Of a stretch of DNA of 64,000 bases, positions 44,801-59,800 are shown in pieces. The notes under the pieces were generated by a model. It ran no database searches, was not told where the DNA came from, and saw only the letters and a list, made by a program, of their open reading frames with translations. The position numbers were made by a program, and so were the translations under genes. Position 1 is the first letter of the stretch, and the number at the start of each line of letters is the position of its first letter. Origin of the DNA: Mesostigma viride. Taxonomy: Eukaryota; Streptophyta; Mesostigmatophyceae; Mesostigmatales; Mesostigmataceae. The DNA is taken from NCBI GenBank assembly GCA_009746045.1, contig RPFO01000072.1, positions 2,679,394-2,743,393 on the forward strand. Reading direction: 5' to 3'.

Positions 44801-47800
44801 TGTGTTCATGTGTTCATGTGTTCATGTGTTCATGTGGTCATGTGTTCATGTGTTCATGTGGTCATGTGTTCATGTGGTCATGTGTTCATGTGCTCATGTG
44901 TTTATGCTCATGTGGTCATGTGCTCATGTGCTCATGTGTTCATGTGCTCATGTGCTCATGTGTTCATGTGGTCATGTGCTCATGTGTTCATGTGTTCATG
45001 TGGTCATGTGCTCATGTGGTCATGTGTTCATGTGTTCATGTGCTCATGTGCTCATGTGTTCATGTGCTCATGTGCTCATGTGGTCATGTGCTCATGTGCT
45101 CATGTGCTCATGTGGTCATGTGTTCATGTGTTCATGTGCTCATGTGCTCATGTGCTCATGTGTTCATGTGTTCATGTGCTCATGTGGTCATGTGGTCATG
45201 TGTTCATGTGCTCATGTGTTCATGTGGTCATGTGTTCATGTGCTCATGTGTTCATGTGCTCATGTGGTCCTGTGGTCCTGTGTTCATGTGGTCATGTGGT
45301 CATGTGGTCATGTGGTCATGTGTTCATGTGGTCATGTGTTCATGTGTTCATGTGGTCATGTGGTCATGTGGTCATGGGGTCATGGGGTCATGTGTTCATG
45401 TGTTCATGTGGTCATGTGTTCATGTGGTCATGTGCTCATGTGTTCATGTGGTCCTGTGGTCATGTGGTCATGGGGTCATGTGGTCATGTGGTCCTGTGGT
45501 CATGTGCTCATGTGGTCATGTGGTCATGTGTTCATGTGCTCATGTGTTCATGTGGTCATGTGTTCATGTGCTCATGTGTTCATGTGCTCATGTGGTCCTG
45601 TGGTCCTGTGTTCATGTGGTCATGTGGTCATGTGGTCATGTGGTCATGTGTTCATGTGGTCATGTGTTCATGTGTTCATGTGTTCATGTGTTCATGTGCT
45701 CATGTGGTCATGTGTTCATGTGTTCATGTGCTCATGTGTTCATGTGCTCATGTGCTCATGTGTTCATGTGTTCATGTGCTCATGTGCTCATGTGCTCATG
45801 TGTTCATGTGGTCATGTGCTCATGTGTTCATGTGGTCATGTGCTCATGTGTTCATGTGTTCATGTGTTCATGTGTTCATGTGGTCATGTGCTCATGTGTT
45901 CATGTGGTCCTGTGGTCATGTGGTCATGGGGTCATGTGGTCATGTGGTCCTGTGGTCATGTGTTCATGTGCTCATGTGTTCATGTGGTCATGTGTTCATG
46001 TGGTCATGTGGTCATGTGGTCATGTGGTCATGTGCTCATGTGGTCATGTGCTCATGTGTTCATGTGGTCCTGTGGTCATGTGGTCATGGGGTCATGTGGT
46101 CATGTGGTCCTGTGGTCATGTGGTCATGTGGTCATGTGGTCATGTGGTCATGTGCTCATGTGTTCATGTGCGCATGTGTTCATGTGGTCATGTGTTCATG
46201 TGTTCATGTGCTCATGTGTTCATGTGGTCATGTGTTCATGTGCTCATGTGTTCATGTGGTCATGTGGTCATGTGCTCATGTGCTCATGTGTTCATGTGGT
46301 CATGTGGTCATGTGCTCATGTGCTCATGTGCTCATGTGTTCATGTGTTCATGTGGTCATGTGCTCATGTGCTCATGTGCTCATGTGTTCATGTGTTCATG
46401 TGTTCATGTGGTCATGTGGTCATGTGGTCATGTGGTCATGGGGTCATGGGGGCATGGGGTCATGAGGTCATGGGGTCATGGGGTCATGGGGTCATGGGGT
46501 CATGGGGTCATGGGGTCATGGGGTCATGGGGTCATGGGGTCATGTGGTCATGTGGTCATGTGGTCATGTGGTCATGTGTTCATGTGTTCATGTGTTCATG
46601 TGTTCATGTGTTCATGTGCTCATGTGTTCATGTGCTCATGTGGTCCTGTGGTCCTGTGTTCATGTGGTCATGTGGTCATGTGGTCATGTGGTCATGTGGT
46701 CATGTGTTCATGTGCTCATGTGCTCATGTGCTCATGTGCTCATGTGTTCATGTGTTCATGTGGTCATGTGGTCATGTGGTCATGTGTTCATGTGGTCATG
46801 TGGTCATGTGTTCATGTGTTCATGTGGTCATGTGTTCATGTGCTCATGTGGTCATGTGTTCATGTGGTCATGTGCTCATGTGGTCATGTGGTCATGTGGT
46901 CATGTGGTCATGTGGTCATGTGGTCCTGTGGTCATGTGGTCATGTGGTCATGTGGTCATGTGGTCATGTGGTCATGTGGTCATGTGGTCATGTGGTCATG
47001 TGTTCATGTGTTCATGTGTTCATGTGTTCATGTGGTCATGTGGTCATGTGGTCATGTGGTCATGTGGTCATGTGGTCATGTGCTCATGTGTTCATGTGTT
47101 CATGTGTTCATGTGGTCATGTGTTCATGTGCTCATGTGCTCATGTGCTCATGTGCTCATGTGCTCATGTGCTCATGTGCTCATGTGCTCATGTGCTCATG
47201 TGGTCATGTGCTCATGTGCTCATGTGGTCATGTGGTCATGTGGTCATGTGGTCATGTGGTCATGTGGTCCTGTGGTCATGTGGTCATGTGGTCATGTGGT
47301 CATGTGGTCATGTGGTCATGTGTTCATGTGGTCATGTGTTCATGTGGTCATGTGGTCATGTGCTCATGTGCTCATGTGGTCATGTGTTCATGTGGTCATG
47401 TGTTCATGTGCTCATGTGCTCATGTGTTCATGTGCTCATGTGTTCATGTGTTCATGTGTTCATGTGTTCATGTGCTCATGTGTTCATGTGTTCATGTGCT
47501 CATGTGCTCATGTGTTCATGTGCTCATGTGTTCATGTGCTCATGTGCTCATGTGCTCATGTGCTCATGTGGTCATGTGGTCATGTGCTCATGTGGTCATG
47601 TGGTCATGTGGTCATGTGGTCATGTGGTCATGTGGTCCTGTGGTCATGTGCTCATGTGCTCATGTGCTCATGTGGTCATGTGGTCATGTGCTCATGTGGT
47701 CATGTGGTCATGTGGTCATGTGGTCATGTGGTCATGTGGTCATGTGGTCCTGTGGTCATGTGGTCATGTGGTCATGTGGTCATGTGGTCATGTGGTCATG

Positions 47801-50800
47801 TGGTCATGTGTTCATGTGGTCATGTGTTCATGTGTTCATGTGGTCATGTGGTCATGTGCTCATGTGGTCATGTGTTCATGTGGTCATGTGGTCATGTGGT
47901 CATGTGGTCATGGGGTCATGGGGTCATGTGGTCATGTGGTCATGTGTTCATGTGCTCATGTGCTCATGTGGTCCTGTGGTCATGTGGTCATGTGGTCATG
48001 TGGTCATGGGGTCATGTGGTCATGGGGTCATGTGGTCATGTGGTCATGTGGTCATGTGGTCATGTGTTCATGTGCTCATGTGCTCATGTGCTCATGTGCT
48101 CATGTGTTCATGTGTTCATGTGTTCATGTGGTCATGTGTTCATGTGTTCATGTGTTCATGTGGTCATGTGCTCATGTGCTCATGTGTTCATGTGTTCATG
48201 TGGTCATGTGGTCATGTGGTCATGTGCTCATGTGTTCATGTGCTCATGTGCTCATGTGTTCATGTGCTCATGTGCTCATGTGCTCATGTGCTCATGTGCT
48301 CATGTGTTCATGTGCTCATGTGCTCATGTGTTCATGTGCTCATGTGCTCATGTGCTCATGTGCTCATGTGCTCATGTGCTCATGTGTTCATGTGCTCATG
48401 TGCTCATGTGCTCATGTGCTCATGTGCTCATGTGGTCATGTGCTCATGTGCTCATGTGGTCATGTGCTCATGTGCTCATGTGCTCATGTGGTCATGTGGT
48501 CATGTGCTCATGTGGTCATGTGGTCATGTGGTCATGTGGTCATGTGGTCATGTGGTCCTGTGGTCATGTGCTCATGTGCTCATGTGCTCATGTGCTCATG
48601 TGTTCATGTGCTCATGTGCTCATGTGCTCATGTGCTCATGTGGTCATGTGTTCATGTGCTCATGTGTTCATGTGGTCATGTGGTCATGTGCTCATGTGGT
48701 CATGTGGTCATGTGGTCATGTGGTCATGTGGTCATGTGGTCCTGTGGTCATGTGCTCATGTGGTCATGTGGTCATGTGGTCATGTGGTCATGTGGTCATG
48801 TGGTCATGTGCTCATGTGTTCATGTGGTCATGTGTTCATGTGCTCATGTGTTCATGTGGTCATGTGGTCATGTGCTCATGTGGTCATGTGGTCATGTGGT
48901 CATGTGGTCATGTGGTCATGTGGTCATGTGGTCATGTGGTCATGTGGTCATGTGGTCCTGTGGTCATGTGTTCATGTGTTCATGTGGTCATGTGGTCATG
49001 TGGTCATGTGGTCATGTGGTCATGTGTTCATGTGGTCATGTGCTCATGTGGTCATGTGGTCATGTGGTCATGTGGTCATGTGGTCATGTGGTCATGTGGT
49101 CATGTGGTCATGTGGTCATGTGTTCATGTGGTCATGTGCTCATGTGGTCCTGTGCTCATGTGGTCATGTGGTCATGTGGTCATGTGGTCATGTGGTCATG
49201 TGGTCATGTGTTCATGTGGTCATGTGGTCATGTGGTCATGTGTTCATGTGGTCATGTGTTCATGTGGTCATGTGGTCATGTGGTCATGTGGTCATGTGGT
49301 CCTGTGGTCATGTGTTCATGTGTTCATGTGGTCATGTGGTCATGTGGTCATGTGGTCATGTGGTCATGTGTTCATGTGGTCATGTGCTCATGTGGTCCTG
49401 TGCTCATGTGGTCATGTGGTCCTGTGGTCATGTGGTCATGTGGTCATGTGGTCATGTGTTCATGTGGTCATGTGGTCATGTGGTCATGTGTTCATGTGGT
49501 CATGTGTTCATGTGGTCATGTGGTCATGTGGTCATGTGCTCATGTGTTCATGTGTTCATGTGCTCATGTGGTCATGTGGTCATGTGCTCATGTGCTCATG
49601 TGTTCATGTGGTCATGTGGTCATGTGGTCATGTGGTCATGTGGTCATGTGGTCATGTGGTCATGTGCTCATGTGTTCATGTGGTCATGTGCTCATGTGTT
49701 CATGTGTTCATGTGCTCATGTGGTCATGTGGTCATGTGCTCATGTGGTCATGTGCTCATGTGGTCATGTGTTCATGTGTTCATGTGGTCATGTGGTCATG
49801 TGGTCATGTGTTCATGTGTTCATGTGTTCATGTGTTCATGTGTTCATGTGGTCATGTGCTCATGTGTTCATGTGTTCATGTGCTCATGTGGTCATGTGGT
49901 CATGTGCTCATGTGCTCATGTGTTCATGTGGTCATGTGGTCATGTGGTCATGTGGTCATGTGGTCATGTGGTCATGTGCTCATGTGCTCATGTGTTCATG
50001 TGGTCATGTGCTCATGTGCTCATGTGTTCATGTGGTCATGTGGTCATGTGGTCATGTGGTCATGTGGTCATGTGGTCATGTGCTCATGTGGTCCTGTGCT
50101 CATGTGGTCATGTGGTCATGTGGTCATGTGCTCATGTGGTCATGTGGTCATGTGTTCATGTGCTCATGTGTTCATGTGTTCATGTGTTCATGTGTTCATG
50201 TGTTCATGTGGTCATGTGCTCATGTGCTCATGTGGTCATGTGCTCATGTGCTCATGTGCTCATGTGCTCATGTGTTTATGTGTTCATGTGCTCATGTGCT
50301 CATGTGTTCATGTGGTCATGTGCTCATGTGCTCATGTGGTCATGTGGTCATGTGGTCATGTGCTCATGTGCTCATGTGTTCATGTGGTCATGTGTTTATG
50401 CTCATGTGTTCATGTGGTCATGTGCTCATGTGTTCATGTGTTCATGTGTTCATGTGTTCATGTGTTCATGTGTTCATGTGCTCATGTGCTCATGTGTTCA
50501 TGTGCTCATGTGTTCATGTGTTCATGTGTTCATGTGCTCATGTGTTCATGTGGTCATGTGCTCATGTGTTCATGTGGTCATGTGCTCATGTGTTCATGTG
50601 TTCATGTGGTCATGTGCTCATGTGTTCATGTGTTCATGTGCTCATGTGCTCATGTGCTCATGTGTTCATGTGTTCATGTGTTCATGTGTTCATGTGTTCA
50701 TGTGTTCATGTGTTCATGTGTTCATGTGCTCATGTGGTCATGTGGTCATGTGGTCATGTGGTCATGTGGTCATGTGTTCATGTGGTCATGTGCTCATGTG

Positions 50801-53800
50801 TTCATGTGTTCATGTGGTCATGTGGTCATGTGGTCATGTGGTCATGGGGTCATGGGGTCATGTGTTCATGTGTTCATGTGGTCATGTGTTCATGTGGTCA
50901 TGTGCTCATGTGTTCATGTGGTCCTGTGGTCATGTGGTCATGGGGTCATGTGGTCATGTGGTCCTGTGGTCATGTGCTCATGTGGTCATGTGGTCATGTG
51001 TTCATGTGCTCATGTGTTCATGTGGTCATGTGTTCATGTGCTCATGTGTTCATGTGCTCATGTGGTCCTGTGGTCCTGTGTTCATGTGGTCATGTGGTCA
51101 TGTGGTCATGTGGTCATGTGTTCATGTGGTCATGTGTTCATGTGTTCATGTGTTCATGTGGTCATGTGGTCATGTGGTCATGTGGTCATGTGCTCATGTG
51201 GTCATGTGCTCATGTGTTCATGTGGTCCTGTGGTCATGTGGTCATGGGGTCATGTGGTCATGTGGTCCTGTGGTCATGTGGTCATGTGCTCATGTGGTCA
51301 TGTGGTCATGTGCTCATGTGTTCATGTGCTCATGTGTTCATGTGGTCATGTGTTCATGTGTTCATGTGCTCATGTGTTCATGTGGTCATGTGTTCATGTG
51401 GTCATGTGGTCATGTGGTCATGTGGTCATGTGGTCATGTGTTCATGTGCTCATGTGCTCATGTGCTCATGTGCTCATGTGTTCATGTGTTCATGTGGTCA
51501 TGTGGTCATGGGGTCATGGGGGCATGGGGTCATGAGGTCATGGGGTCATGGGGTCATGGGGTCATGGGGTCAAGGGGTCATGGGGTCATGGGGTCATGGG
51601 GTCATGGGGTCATGTGGTCATGTGGTCATGTGGTCATGTGGTCATGTGTTCATGTGTTCATGTGTTCATGTGTTCATGTGTTCATGTGCTCATGTGTTCA
51701 TGTGCTCATGTGGTCCTGTGGTCCTGTGTTCATGTGGTCATGTGGTCATGTGGTCATGTGGTCATGTGGTCATGTGTTCATGTGCTCATGTGCTCATGTG
51801 CTCATGTGCTCATGTGTTCATGTGTTCATGTGGTCATGTGGTCATGTGGTCATGTGTTCATGTGGTCATGTGGTCATGTGTTCATGTGTTCATGTGGTCA
51901 TGTGTTCATGTGCTCATGTGGTCATGTGTTCATGTGGTCATGTGCTCATGTGGTCATGTGGTCATGTGGTCATGTGGTCATGTGGTCATGTGGTCATGTG
52001 GTCATGTGGTCATGTGGTCATGTGGTCATGTGGTCATGTGGTCATGTGGTCATGTGGTCATGTGGTCATGTGTTCATGTGTTCATGTGTTCATGTGTTCA
52101 TGTGGTCATGTGGTCATGTGGTCATGTGGTCATGTGGTCATGTGTTCATGTGGTCATGTGTTTATGTGTTCATGTGCTCATGTGCTCATGTGTTCATGTG
52201 CTCATGTGCTCATGTGCTCATGTGCTCATGTGCTCATGTGCTCATGTGGTCATGTGCTCATGTGCTCATGTGGTCATGTGGTCATGTGGTCATGTGGTCA
52301 TGTGGTCATGTGGTCCTGTGGTCATGTGGTCATGTGGTCATGTGGTCATGTGGTCATGTGGTCATGTGTTCATGTGGTCATGTGTTCATGTGGTCATGTG
52401 GTCATGTGCTCATGTGCTCATGTGGTCATGTGTTCATGTGGTCATGTGTTCATGTGTTCATGTGTTCATGTGCTCATGTGTTCATGTGCTCATGTGCTCA
52501 TGTGCTCATGTGTTCATGTGCTCATGTGTTCATGTGCTCATGTGCTCATGTGCTCATGTGCTCATGTGGTCATGTGGTCATGTGCTCATGTGGTCATGTG
52601 TTCATGTGGTCATGTGCTCATGTGTTCATGTGTTCATGTGGTCATGTGTTCATGTGCTCATGTGCTCATGTGCTCATGTGCTCATGTGTTCATGTGGTCA
52701 TGTGTTCATGTGGTCATGTGTTCATGTGCTCATGTGCTCATGTGCTCATGTGTTCATGTGCTCATGTGTTCATGTGTTCATGTGCTCATGTGTTCATGTG
52801 CTCATGTGCTCATGTGTTTATGCTCATGTGGTCATGTGCTCATGTGTTTATGCTCATGTGGTCATGTGCTCATGTGCTCATGTGGTCCTGTGCTCATGTG
52901 CTCATGTGGTCATGTGGTCATGTGGTCATGTGTTCATGTGTTCATGTGTTCATGTGTTCATGTGTTCATGTGTTCATGTGTTCATGTGCTCATGTGTTCA
53001 TGTGGTCATGTGTTCATGTGCTCATGTGTTCATGTGCTCATGTGCTCATGTGTTCATGTGTTCATGTGCTCATGTGTTCATGTGTTCATGTGTTCATGTG
53101 TTCATGTGTTCATGTGTTCATGTGTTCATGTGTTCATGTGTTCATGTGCTCATGTGTTCATGTGCTCATGTGGTCATGTGGTCATGTGGTCATGTGGTCA
53201 TGTGGTCATGTGTTCATGTGTTCATGTGCTCATGTGCTCATGTGTTCATGTGCTCATGTGCTCATGTGTTCATGTGGTCATGTGCTCATGTGTTCATGTG
53301 GTCATGTGCTCATGTGTTCATGTGTTCATGTGGTCATGTGCTCATGTGTTCATGTGCTCATGTGCTCATGTGTTTATGCTCATGTGGTCATGTGCTCATG
53401 TGCTCATGTGGTCCTGTGCTCATGTGTTCATGTGTTCATGTGTTCATGTGTTCATGTGTTCATGTGCTCATGTGCTCATGTGTTCATGTGTTCATGTGTT
53501 CATGTGGTCATGTGTTCATGTGGTCATGTGGTCATGTGGTCATGTGTTCATGTGGTCATGTGGTCATGTGCTCATGTGCTCATGTGTTCATGTGGTCATG
53601 TGTTTATGCTCATGTGTTCATGTGCTCATGTGCTCATGTGTTCATGTGCTCATGTGTTCATGTGTTCATGTGTTCATGTGTTCATGTGTTCATGTGGTCA
53701 TGTGGTCATGTGTTCATGTGCTCATGTGTTCATGTGGTCATGTGCTCATGTGTTCATGTGTTCATGTGGTCATGTGTTCATGTGCTCATGTGCTCATGTG

Positions 53801-56800
53801 CTCATGTGCTCATGTGTTCATGTGGTCATGTGTTCATGTGTTCATGTGTTCATGTGTTCATGTGTTCATGTGTTCATGTGCTCATGTGCTCATGTGGTCA
53901 TGTGTTCATGTGGTCATGTGCTCATGTGTTTATGTGTTCATGTGGTCATGTGGTCATGTGGTCATGGGGTCATGTGCTCATGTGCTCATGTGGTCCTGTG
54001 CTCATGTGTTCATGTGTTCATGTGTTCATGTGTTCATGTGTTCATGTGTTCATGTGGTCATGTGTTCATGTGTTCATGTGTTCATGTGGTCATGTGTTCA
54101 TGGGGTCATGGGGTCATGGGGTCATGTGGTCATGTGCTCATGTGGTCATGTGTTCATGTGTTCATGTGCTCATGTGCTCATGTGTTCATGTGTTCATGTG
54201 TTCATGTGCTCATGTGGTCATGTGGTCATGTGTTCATGTGCTCATGTGTTCATGTGGTCATGTGTTCATGTGCTCATGTGTTCATGTGCTCATGTGGTCC
54301 TGTGGTCCTGTGTTCATGTGGTCATGTGGTCATGTGGTCATGTGGTCATGTGTTCATGTGGTCATGTGTTCATGTGTTCATGTGGTCATGTGGTCATGTG
54401 GTCATGGGGTCATGGGGTCATGTGTTCATGTGTTCATGTGTTCATGTGCTCATGTGGTCATGTGGTCATGTGTTCATGTGCTCATGTGTTCATGTGGTCA
54501 TGTGTTCATGTGCTCATGTGTTCATGTGCTCATGTGGTCCTGTGGTCCTGTGTTCATGTGGTCATGTGGTCATGTGGTCATGTGGTCATGTGTTCATGTG
54601 GTCATGTGTTCATGTGTTCATGTGGTCATGTGGTCATGTGGTCATGGGGTCATGGGGTCATGTGTTCATGTGTTCATGTGGTCATGTGTTCATGTGGTCA
54701 TGTGCTCATGTGTTCATGTGGTCCTGTGGTCATGTGGTCATGGGGTCATGTGGTCATGTGGTCCTGTGGTCATGTGCTCATGTGGTCATGTGGTCATGTG
54801 TTCATGTGCTCATGTGTTCATGTGGTCATGTGTTCATGTGCTCATGTGGTCATGTGTTCATGTGTTCATGTGGTCATGTGGTCATGTGGTCATGGGGTCA
54901 TGGGGTCATGTGTTCATGTGTTCATGTGGTCATGTGTTCATGTGGTCATGTGCTCATGTGTTCATGTGGTCCTGTGGTCATGTGGTCATGGGGTCATGTG
55001 GTCATGTGGTCCTGTGGTCATGTGCTCATGTGGTCATGTGGTCATGTGTTCATGTGCTCATGTGTTCATGTGGTCATGTGTTCATGTGCTCATGTGTTCA
55101 TGTGCTCATGTGGTCCTGTGGTCCTGTGTTCATGTGGTCATGTGGTCATGTGGTCATGTGGTCATGTGTTCATGTGGTCATGTGTTCATGTGTTCATGTG
55201 TTCATGTGGTCATGTGGTCATGTGGTCATGTGGTCATGTGCTCATGTGGTCATGTGCTCATGTGTTCATGTGGTCCTGTGGTCATGTGGTCATGGGGTCA
55301 TGTGGTCATGTGGTCATGTGGTCCTGTGGTCATGTGGTCATGTGCTCATGTGGTCATGTGGTCATGTGCTCATGTGTTCATGTGCTCATGTGTTCATGTG
55401 GTCATGTGTTCATGTGTTCATGTGCTCATGTGTTCATGTGGTCATGTGTTCATGTGCTCATGTGTTCATGTGGTCATGTGGTCATGTGCTCATGTGCTCA
55501 TGTGTTCATGTGGTCATGTGGTCATGTGCTCATGTGCTCATGTGCTCATGTGTTCATGTGTTCATGTGGTCATGTGCTCATGTGCTCATGTGCTCATGTG
55601 TTCATGTGTTCATGTGTTCATGTGGTCATGTGGTCATGTGGTCATGTGGTCATGGGGTCATGGGGCATGGGGTCATGAGGTCATGGGTCATGGGGTCATG
55701 GGGTCATGGGGTCATGGGGTCATGGGGTCATGGGGTCATGGGGTCATGGGGTCATGTGGTCATGTGGTCATGTGGTCATGTGGTCATGTGTTCATGTGTT
55801 CATGTGTTCATGTGTTCATGTGTTCATGTGCTCATGTGTTCATGTGCTCATGTGGTCCTGTGGTCCTGTGTTCATGTGGTCATGTGGTCATGTGGTCATG
55901 TGGTCATGTGGTCATGTGTTCATGTGCTCATGTGCTCATGTGCTCATGTGCTCATGTGTTCATGTGTTCATGTGGTCATGTGGTCATGTGGTCATGTGTT
56001 CATGTGGTCATGTGGTCATGTGTTCATGTGTTCATGTGGTCATGTGTTCATGTGCTCATGTGGTCATGTGTTCATGTGGTCATGTGCTCATGTGGTCATG
56101 TGGTCATGTGGTCATGTGGTCATGTGGTCATGTGGTCCTGTGGTCATGTGGTCATGTGGTCATGTGGTCATGTGGTCATGTGGTCATGTGGTCATGTGGT
56201 CATGTGGTCATGTGTTCATGTGTTCATGTGTTCATGTGTTCATGTGGTCATGTGGTCATGTGGTCATGTGGTCATGTGGTCATGTGGTCATGTGGTCATG
56301 TGCTCATGTGTTTATGCTCATGTGGTCATGTGCTCATGTGCTCATGTGGTCCTGTGCTCATGTGCTCATGTGTTCATGTGGTCATGTGTTCATGTGCTCA
56401 TGTGTTCATGTGTTCATGTGCTCATGTGTTCATGTGTTCATGTGTTCATGTGTTCATGTGTTCATGTGTTCATGTGTTCATGTGCTCATGTGGTCATGTG
56501 GTCATGTGGTCATGTGGTCATGTGGTCATGTGTTCATGTGGTCATGTGCTCATGTGTTCATGTGTTCATGTGTTCATGTGGTCATGTGCTCATGTGTTCA
56601 TGTGTTCATGTGTTCACGTGTTCATGTGTTCATGTGGTCATGTGTTCATGTGCTCATGTGCTCATGTGTTCATGTGTTCATGTGTTCATGTGTTCATGTG
56701 TTCATGTGGTCATGTGTTCATGTGGTCATGTGGTCATGTGGTCATGTGGTCATGTGGTCATGTGTTCATGTGGTCATGTGCTCATGTGTTCATGTGTTCA

Positions 56801-59800
56801 TGTGTTCATGTGGTCATGTGTTCATGTGTTCATGTGTTTATGTGTTCATGTGTTCATGTGTTCATGTGCTCATGTGTTCATGTGGTCATGTGCTCATGTG
56901 TTCATGTGTTCATGTGTTCATGTGTTCATGTGTTCATGTGGTCATGTGTTCATGGGGTCATGTGCTCATGTGTTCATGTGTTCATGTGTTCATGTGGTCA
57001 TGTGGTCATGTGTTCATGTGGTCATGTGCTCATGTGGTCATGTGTTCATGTGTTCATGTGTTCATGTGCTCATGTGTTCATGTGTTCATGTGTTCATGTG
57101 GTCATGTGGTCATGTGTTCATGTGCTCATGTGGTCATGTGGTCATGTGGTCATGTGGTCATGTGGTCATGTGGTCCTGTGGTCATGTGTTCATGTGTTCA
57201 TGTGTTCATGTGGTCATGTGTTCATGTGTTCATGTGTTCATGTGTTCATGTGTTCATGTGGTCATGTGTTCATGGGGTCATGGGGTCATGGGGTCATGTG
57301 GTCATGTGCTCATGTGGTCATGTGTTCATGTGTTCATGTGCTCATGTGCTCATGTGTTCATGTGCTCATGTGCTCATGTGGTCATGTGCTCATGTGCTCA
57401 TGTGCTCATGTGGTCATGTGTTCATGTGCTCATGTGGTCATGTGGTCATGTGTTCATGTGCTCATGTGTTCATGTGGTCATGTGTTCATGTGCTCATGTG
57501 TTCATGTGCTCATGTGGTCCTGTGGTCCTGTGTTCATGTGGTCATGTGGTCATGTGGTCATGTGGTCATGTGTTCATGTGGTCATGTGTTCATGTGTTCA
57601 TGTGGTCATGTGGTCATGTGGTCATGGGGTCATGGGGTCATGTGTTCATGTGTTCATGTGGTCATGTGTTCATGTGGTCATGTGCTCATGTGTTCATGTG
57701 GTCCTGTGGTCATGTGGTCATGGGGTCATGTGGTCATGTGGTCCTGTGGTCATGTGCTCATGTGGTCATGTGGTCATGTGTTCATGTGCTCATGTGTTCA
57801 TGTGGTCATGTGTTCATGTGCTCATGTGTTCATGTGCTCATGTGGTCCTGTGGTCCTGTGTTCATGTGGTCATGTGGTCATGTGGTCATGTGGTCATGTG
57901 TTCATGTGGTCATGTGTTCATGTGTTCATGTGTTCATGTGTTCATGTGCTCATGTGGTCATGTGTTCATGTGTTCATGTGGTCATGTGTTCATGTGGTCA
58001 TGTGCTCATGTGTTCATGTGGTCCTGTGGTCATGTGGTCATGGGGTCATGTGGTCATGTGGTCCTGTGGTCATGTGTTCATGTGCTCATGTGTTCATGTG
58101 GTCATGTGTTCATGTGGTCATGTGGTCATGTGGTCATGTGGTCATGTGCTCATGTGGTCATGTGCTCATGTGTTCATGTGGTCCTGTGGTCATGTGGTCA
58201 TGGGGTCATGTGGTCATGTGGTCCTGTGGTCATGTGGTCATGTGGTCATGTGGTCATGTGGTCATGTGCTCATGTGTTCATGTGCTCATGTGTTCATGTG
58301 GTCATGTGTTCATGTGTTCATGTGCTCATGTGTTCATGTGGTCATGTGTTCATGTGCTCATGTGTTCATGTGGTCATGTGGTCATGTGCTCATGTGCTCA
58401 TGTGTTCATGTGGTCATGTGGTCATGTGCTCATGTGCTCATGTGCTCATGTGTTCATGTGTTCATGTGGTCATGTGCTCATGTGCTCATGTGCTCATGTG
58501 TTCATGTGTTCATGTGTTCATGTGGTCATGTGGTCATGTGGTCATGTGGTCATGGGGTCATGGGGTCATGGGGTCATGAGGTCATGGGGTCATGGGGTCA
58601 TGGGGTCATGGGGTCAAGGGGTCATGGGGTCATGGGGTCATGTGGTCATGTGGTCATGTGGTCATGTGTTCATGTGGTCATGTGTTCATGTGGTCATGTG
58701 GTCATGTGCTCATGTGCTCATGTGGTCATGTGTTCATGTGGTCATGTGTTCATGTGTTCATGTGTTCATGTGCTCATGTGTTCATGTGCTCATGTGCTCA
58801 TGTGCTCATGTGTTCATGTGCTCATGTGTTCATGTGCTCATGTGCTCATGTGCTCATGTGCTCATGTGGTCATGTGGTCATGTGCTCATGTGGTCATGTG
58901 TTCATGTGGTCATGTGCTCATGTGTTCATGTGTTCATGTGGTCATGTGTTCATGTGCTCATGTGCTCATGTGCTCATGTGCTCATGTGTTCATGTGGTCA
59001 TGTGTTCATGTGGTCATGTGTTCATGTGCTCATGTGCTCATGTGCTCATGTGTTCATGTGCTCATGTGTTCATGTGTTCATGTGCTCATGTGTTCATGTG
59101 CTCATGTGCTCATGTGTTTATGCTCATGTGGTCATGTGCTCATGTGTTTATGCTCATGTGGTCATGTGCTCATGTGCTCATGTGGTCCTGTGCTCATGTG
59201 CTCATGTGGTCATGTGGTCATGTGTTCATGTGCTCATGTGTTCATGTGGTCATGTGGTCATGTGTTCATGTGTTCATGTGGTCATGTGTTCATGTGCTCA
59301 TGTGTTCATGTGTTCATGTGGTCATGTGTTCATGTGCTCATGTGTTCATGTGCTCATGTGCTCATGTGTTCATGTGTTCATGTGCTCATGTGTTCATGTG
59401 TTCATGTGTTCATGTGTTCATGTGTTCATGTGTTCATGTGTTCATGTGTTCATGTGTTCATGTGCTCATGTGTTCATGTGCTCATGTGGTCATGTGGTCA
59501 TGTGGTCATGTGGTCATGTGGTCATGTGTTCATGTGTTCATGTGCTCATGTGCTCATGTGTTCATGTGCTCATGTGCTCATGTGTTCATGTGGTCATGTG
59601 CTCATGTGTTCATGTGGTCATGTGCTCATGTGTTCATGTGTTCATGTGGTCATGTGCTCATGTGTTCATGTGCTCATGTGCTCATGTGTTTATGCTCATG
59701 TGGTCATGTGCTCATGTGCTCATGTGGTCCTGTGCTCATGTGTTCATGTGTTCATGTGTTCATGTGTTCATGTGTTCATGTGCTCATGTGCTCATGTGTT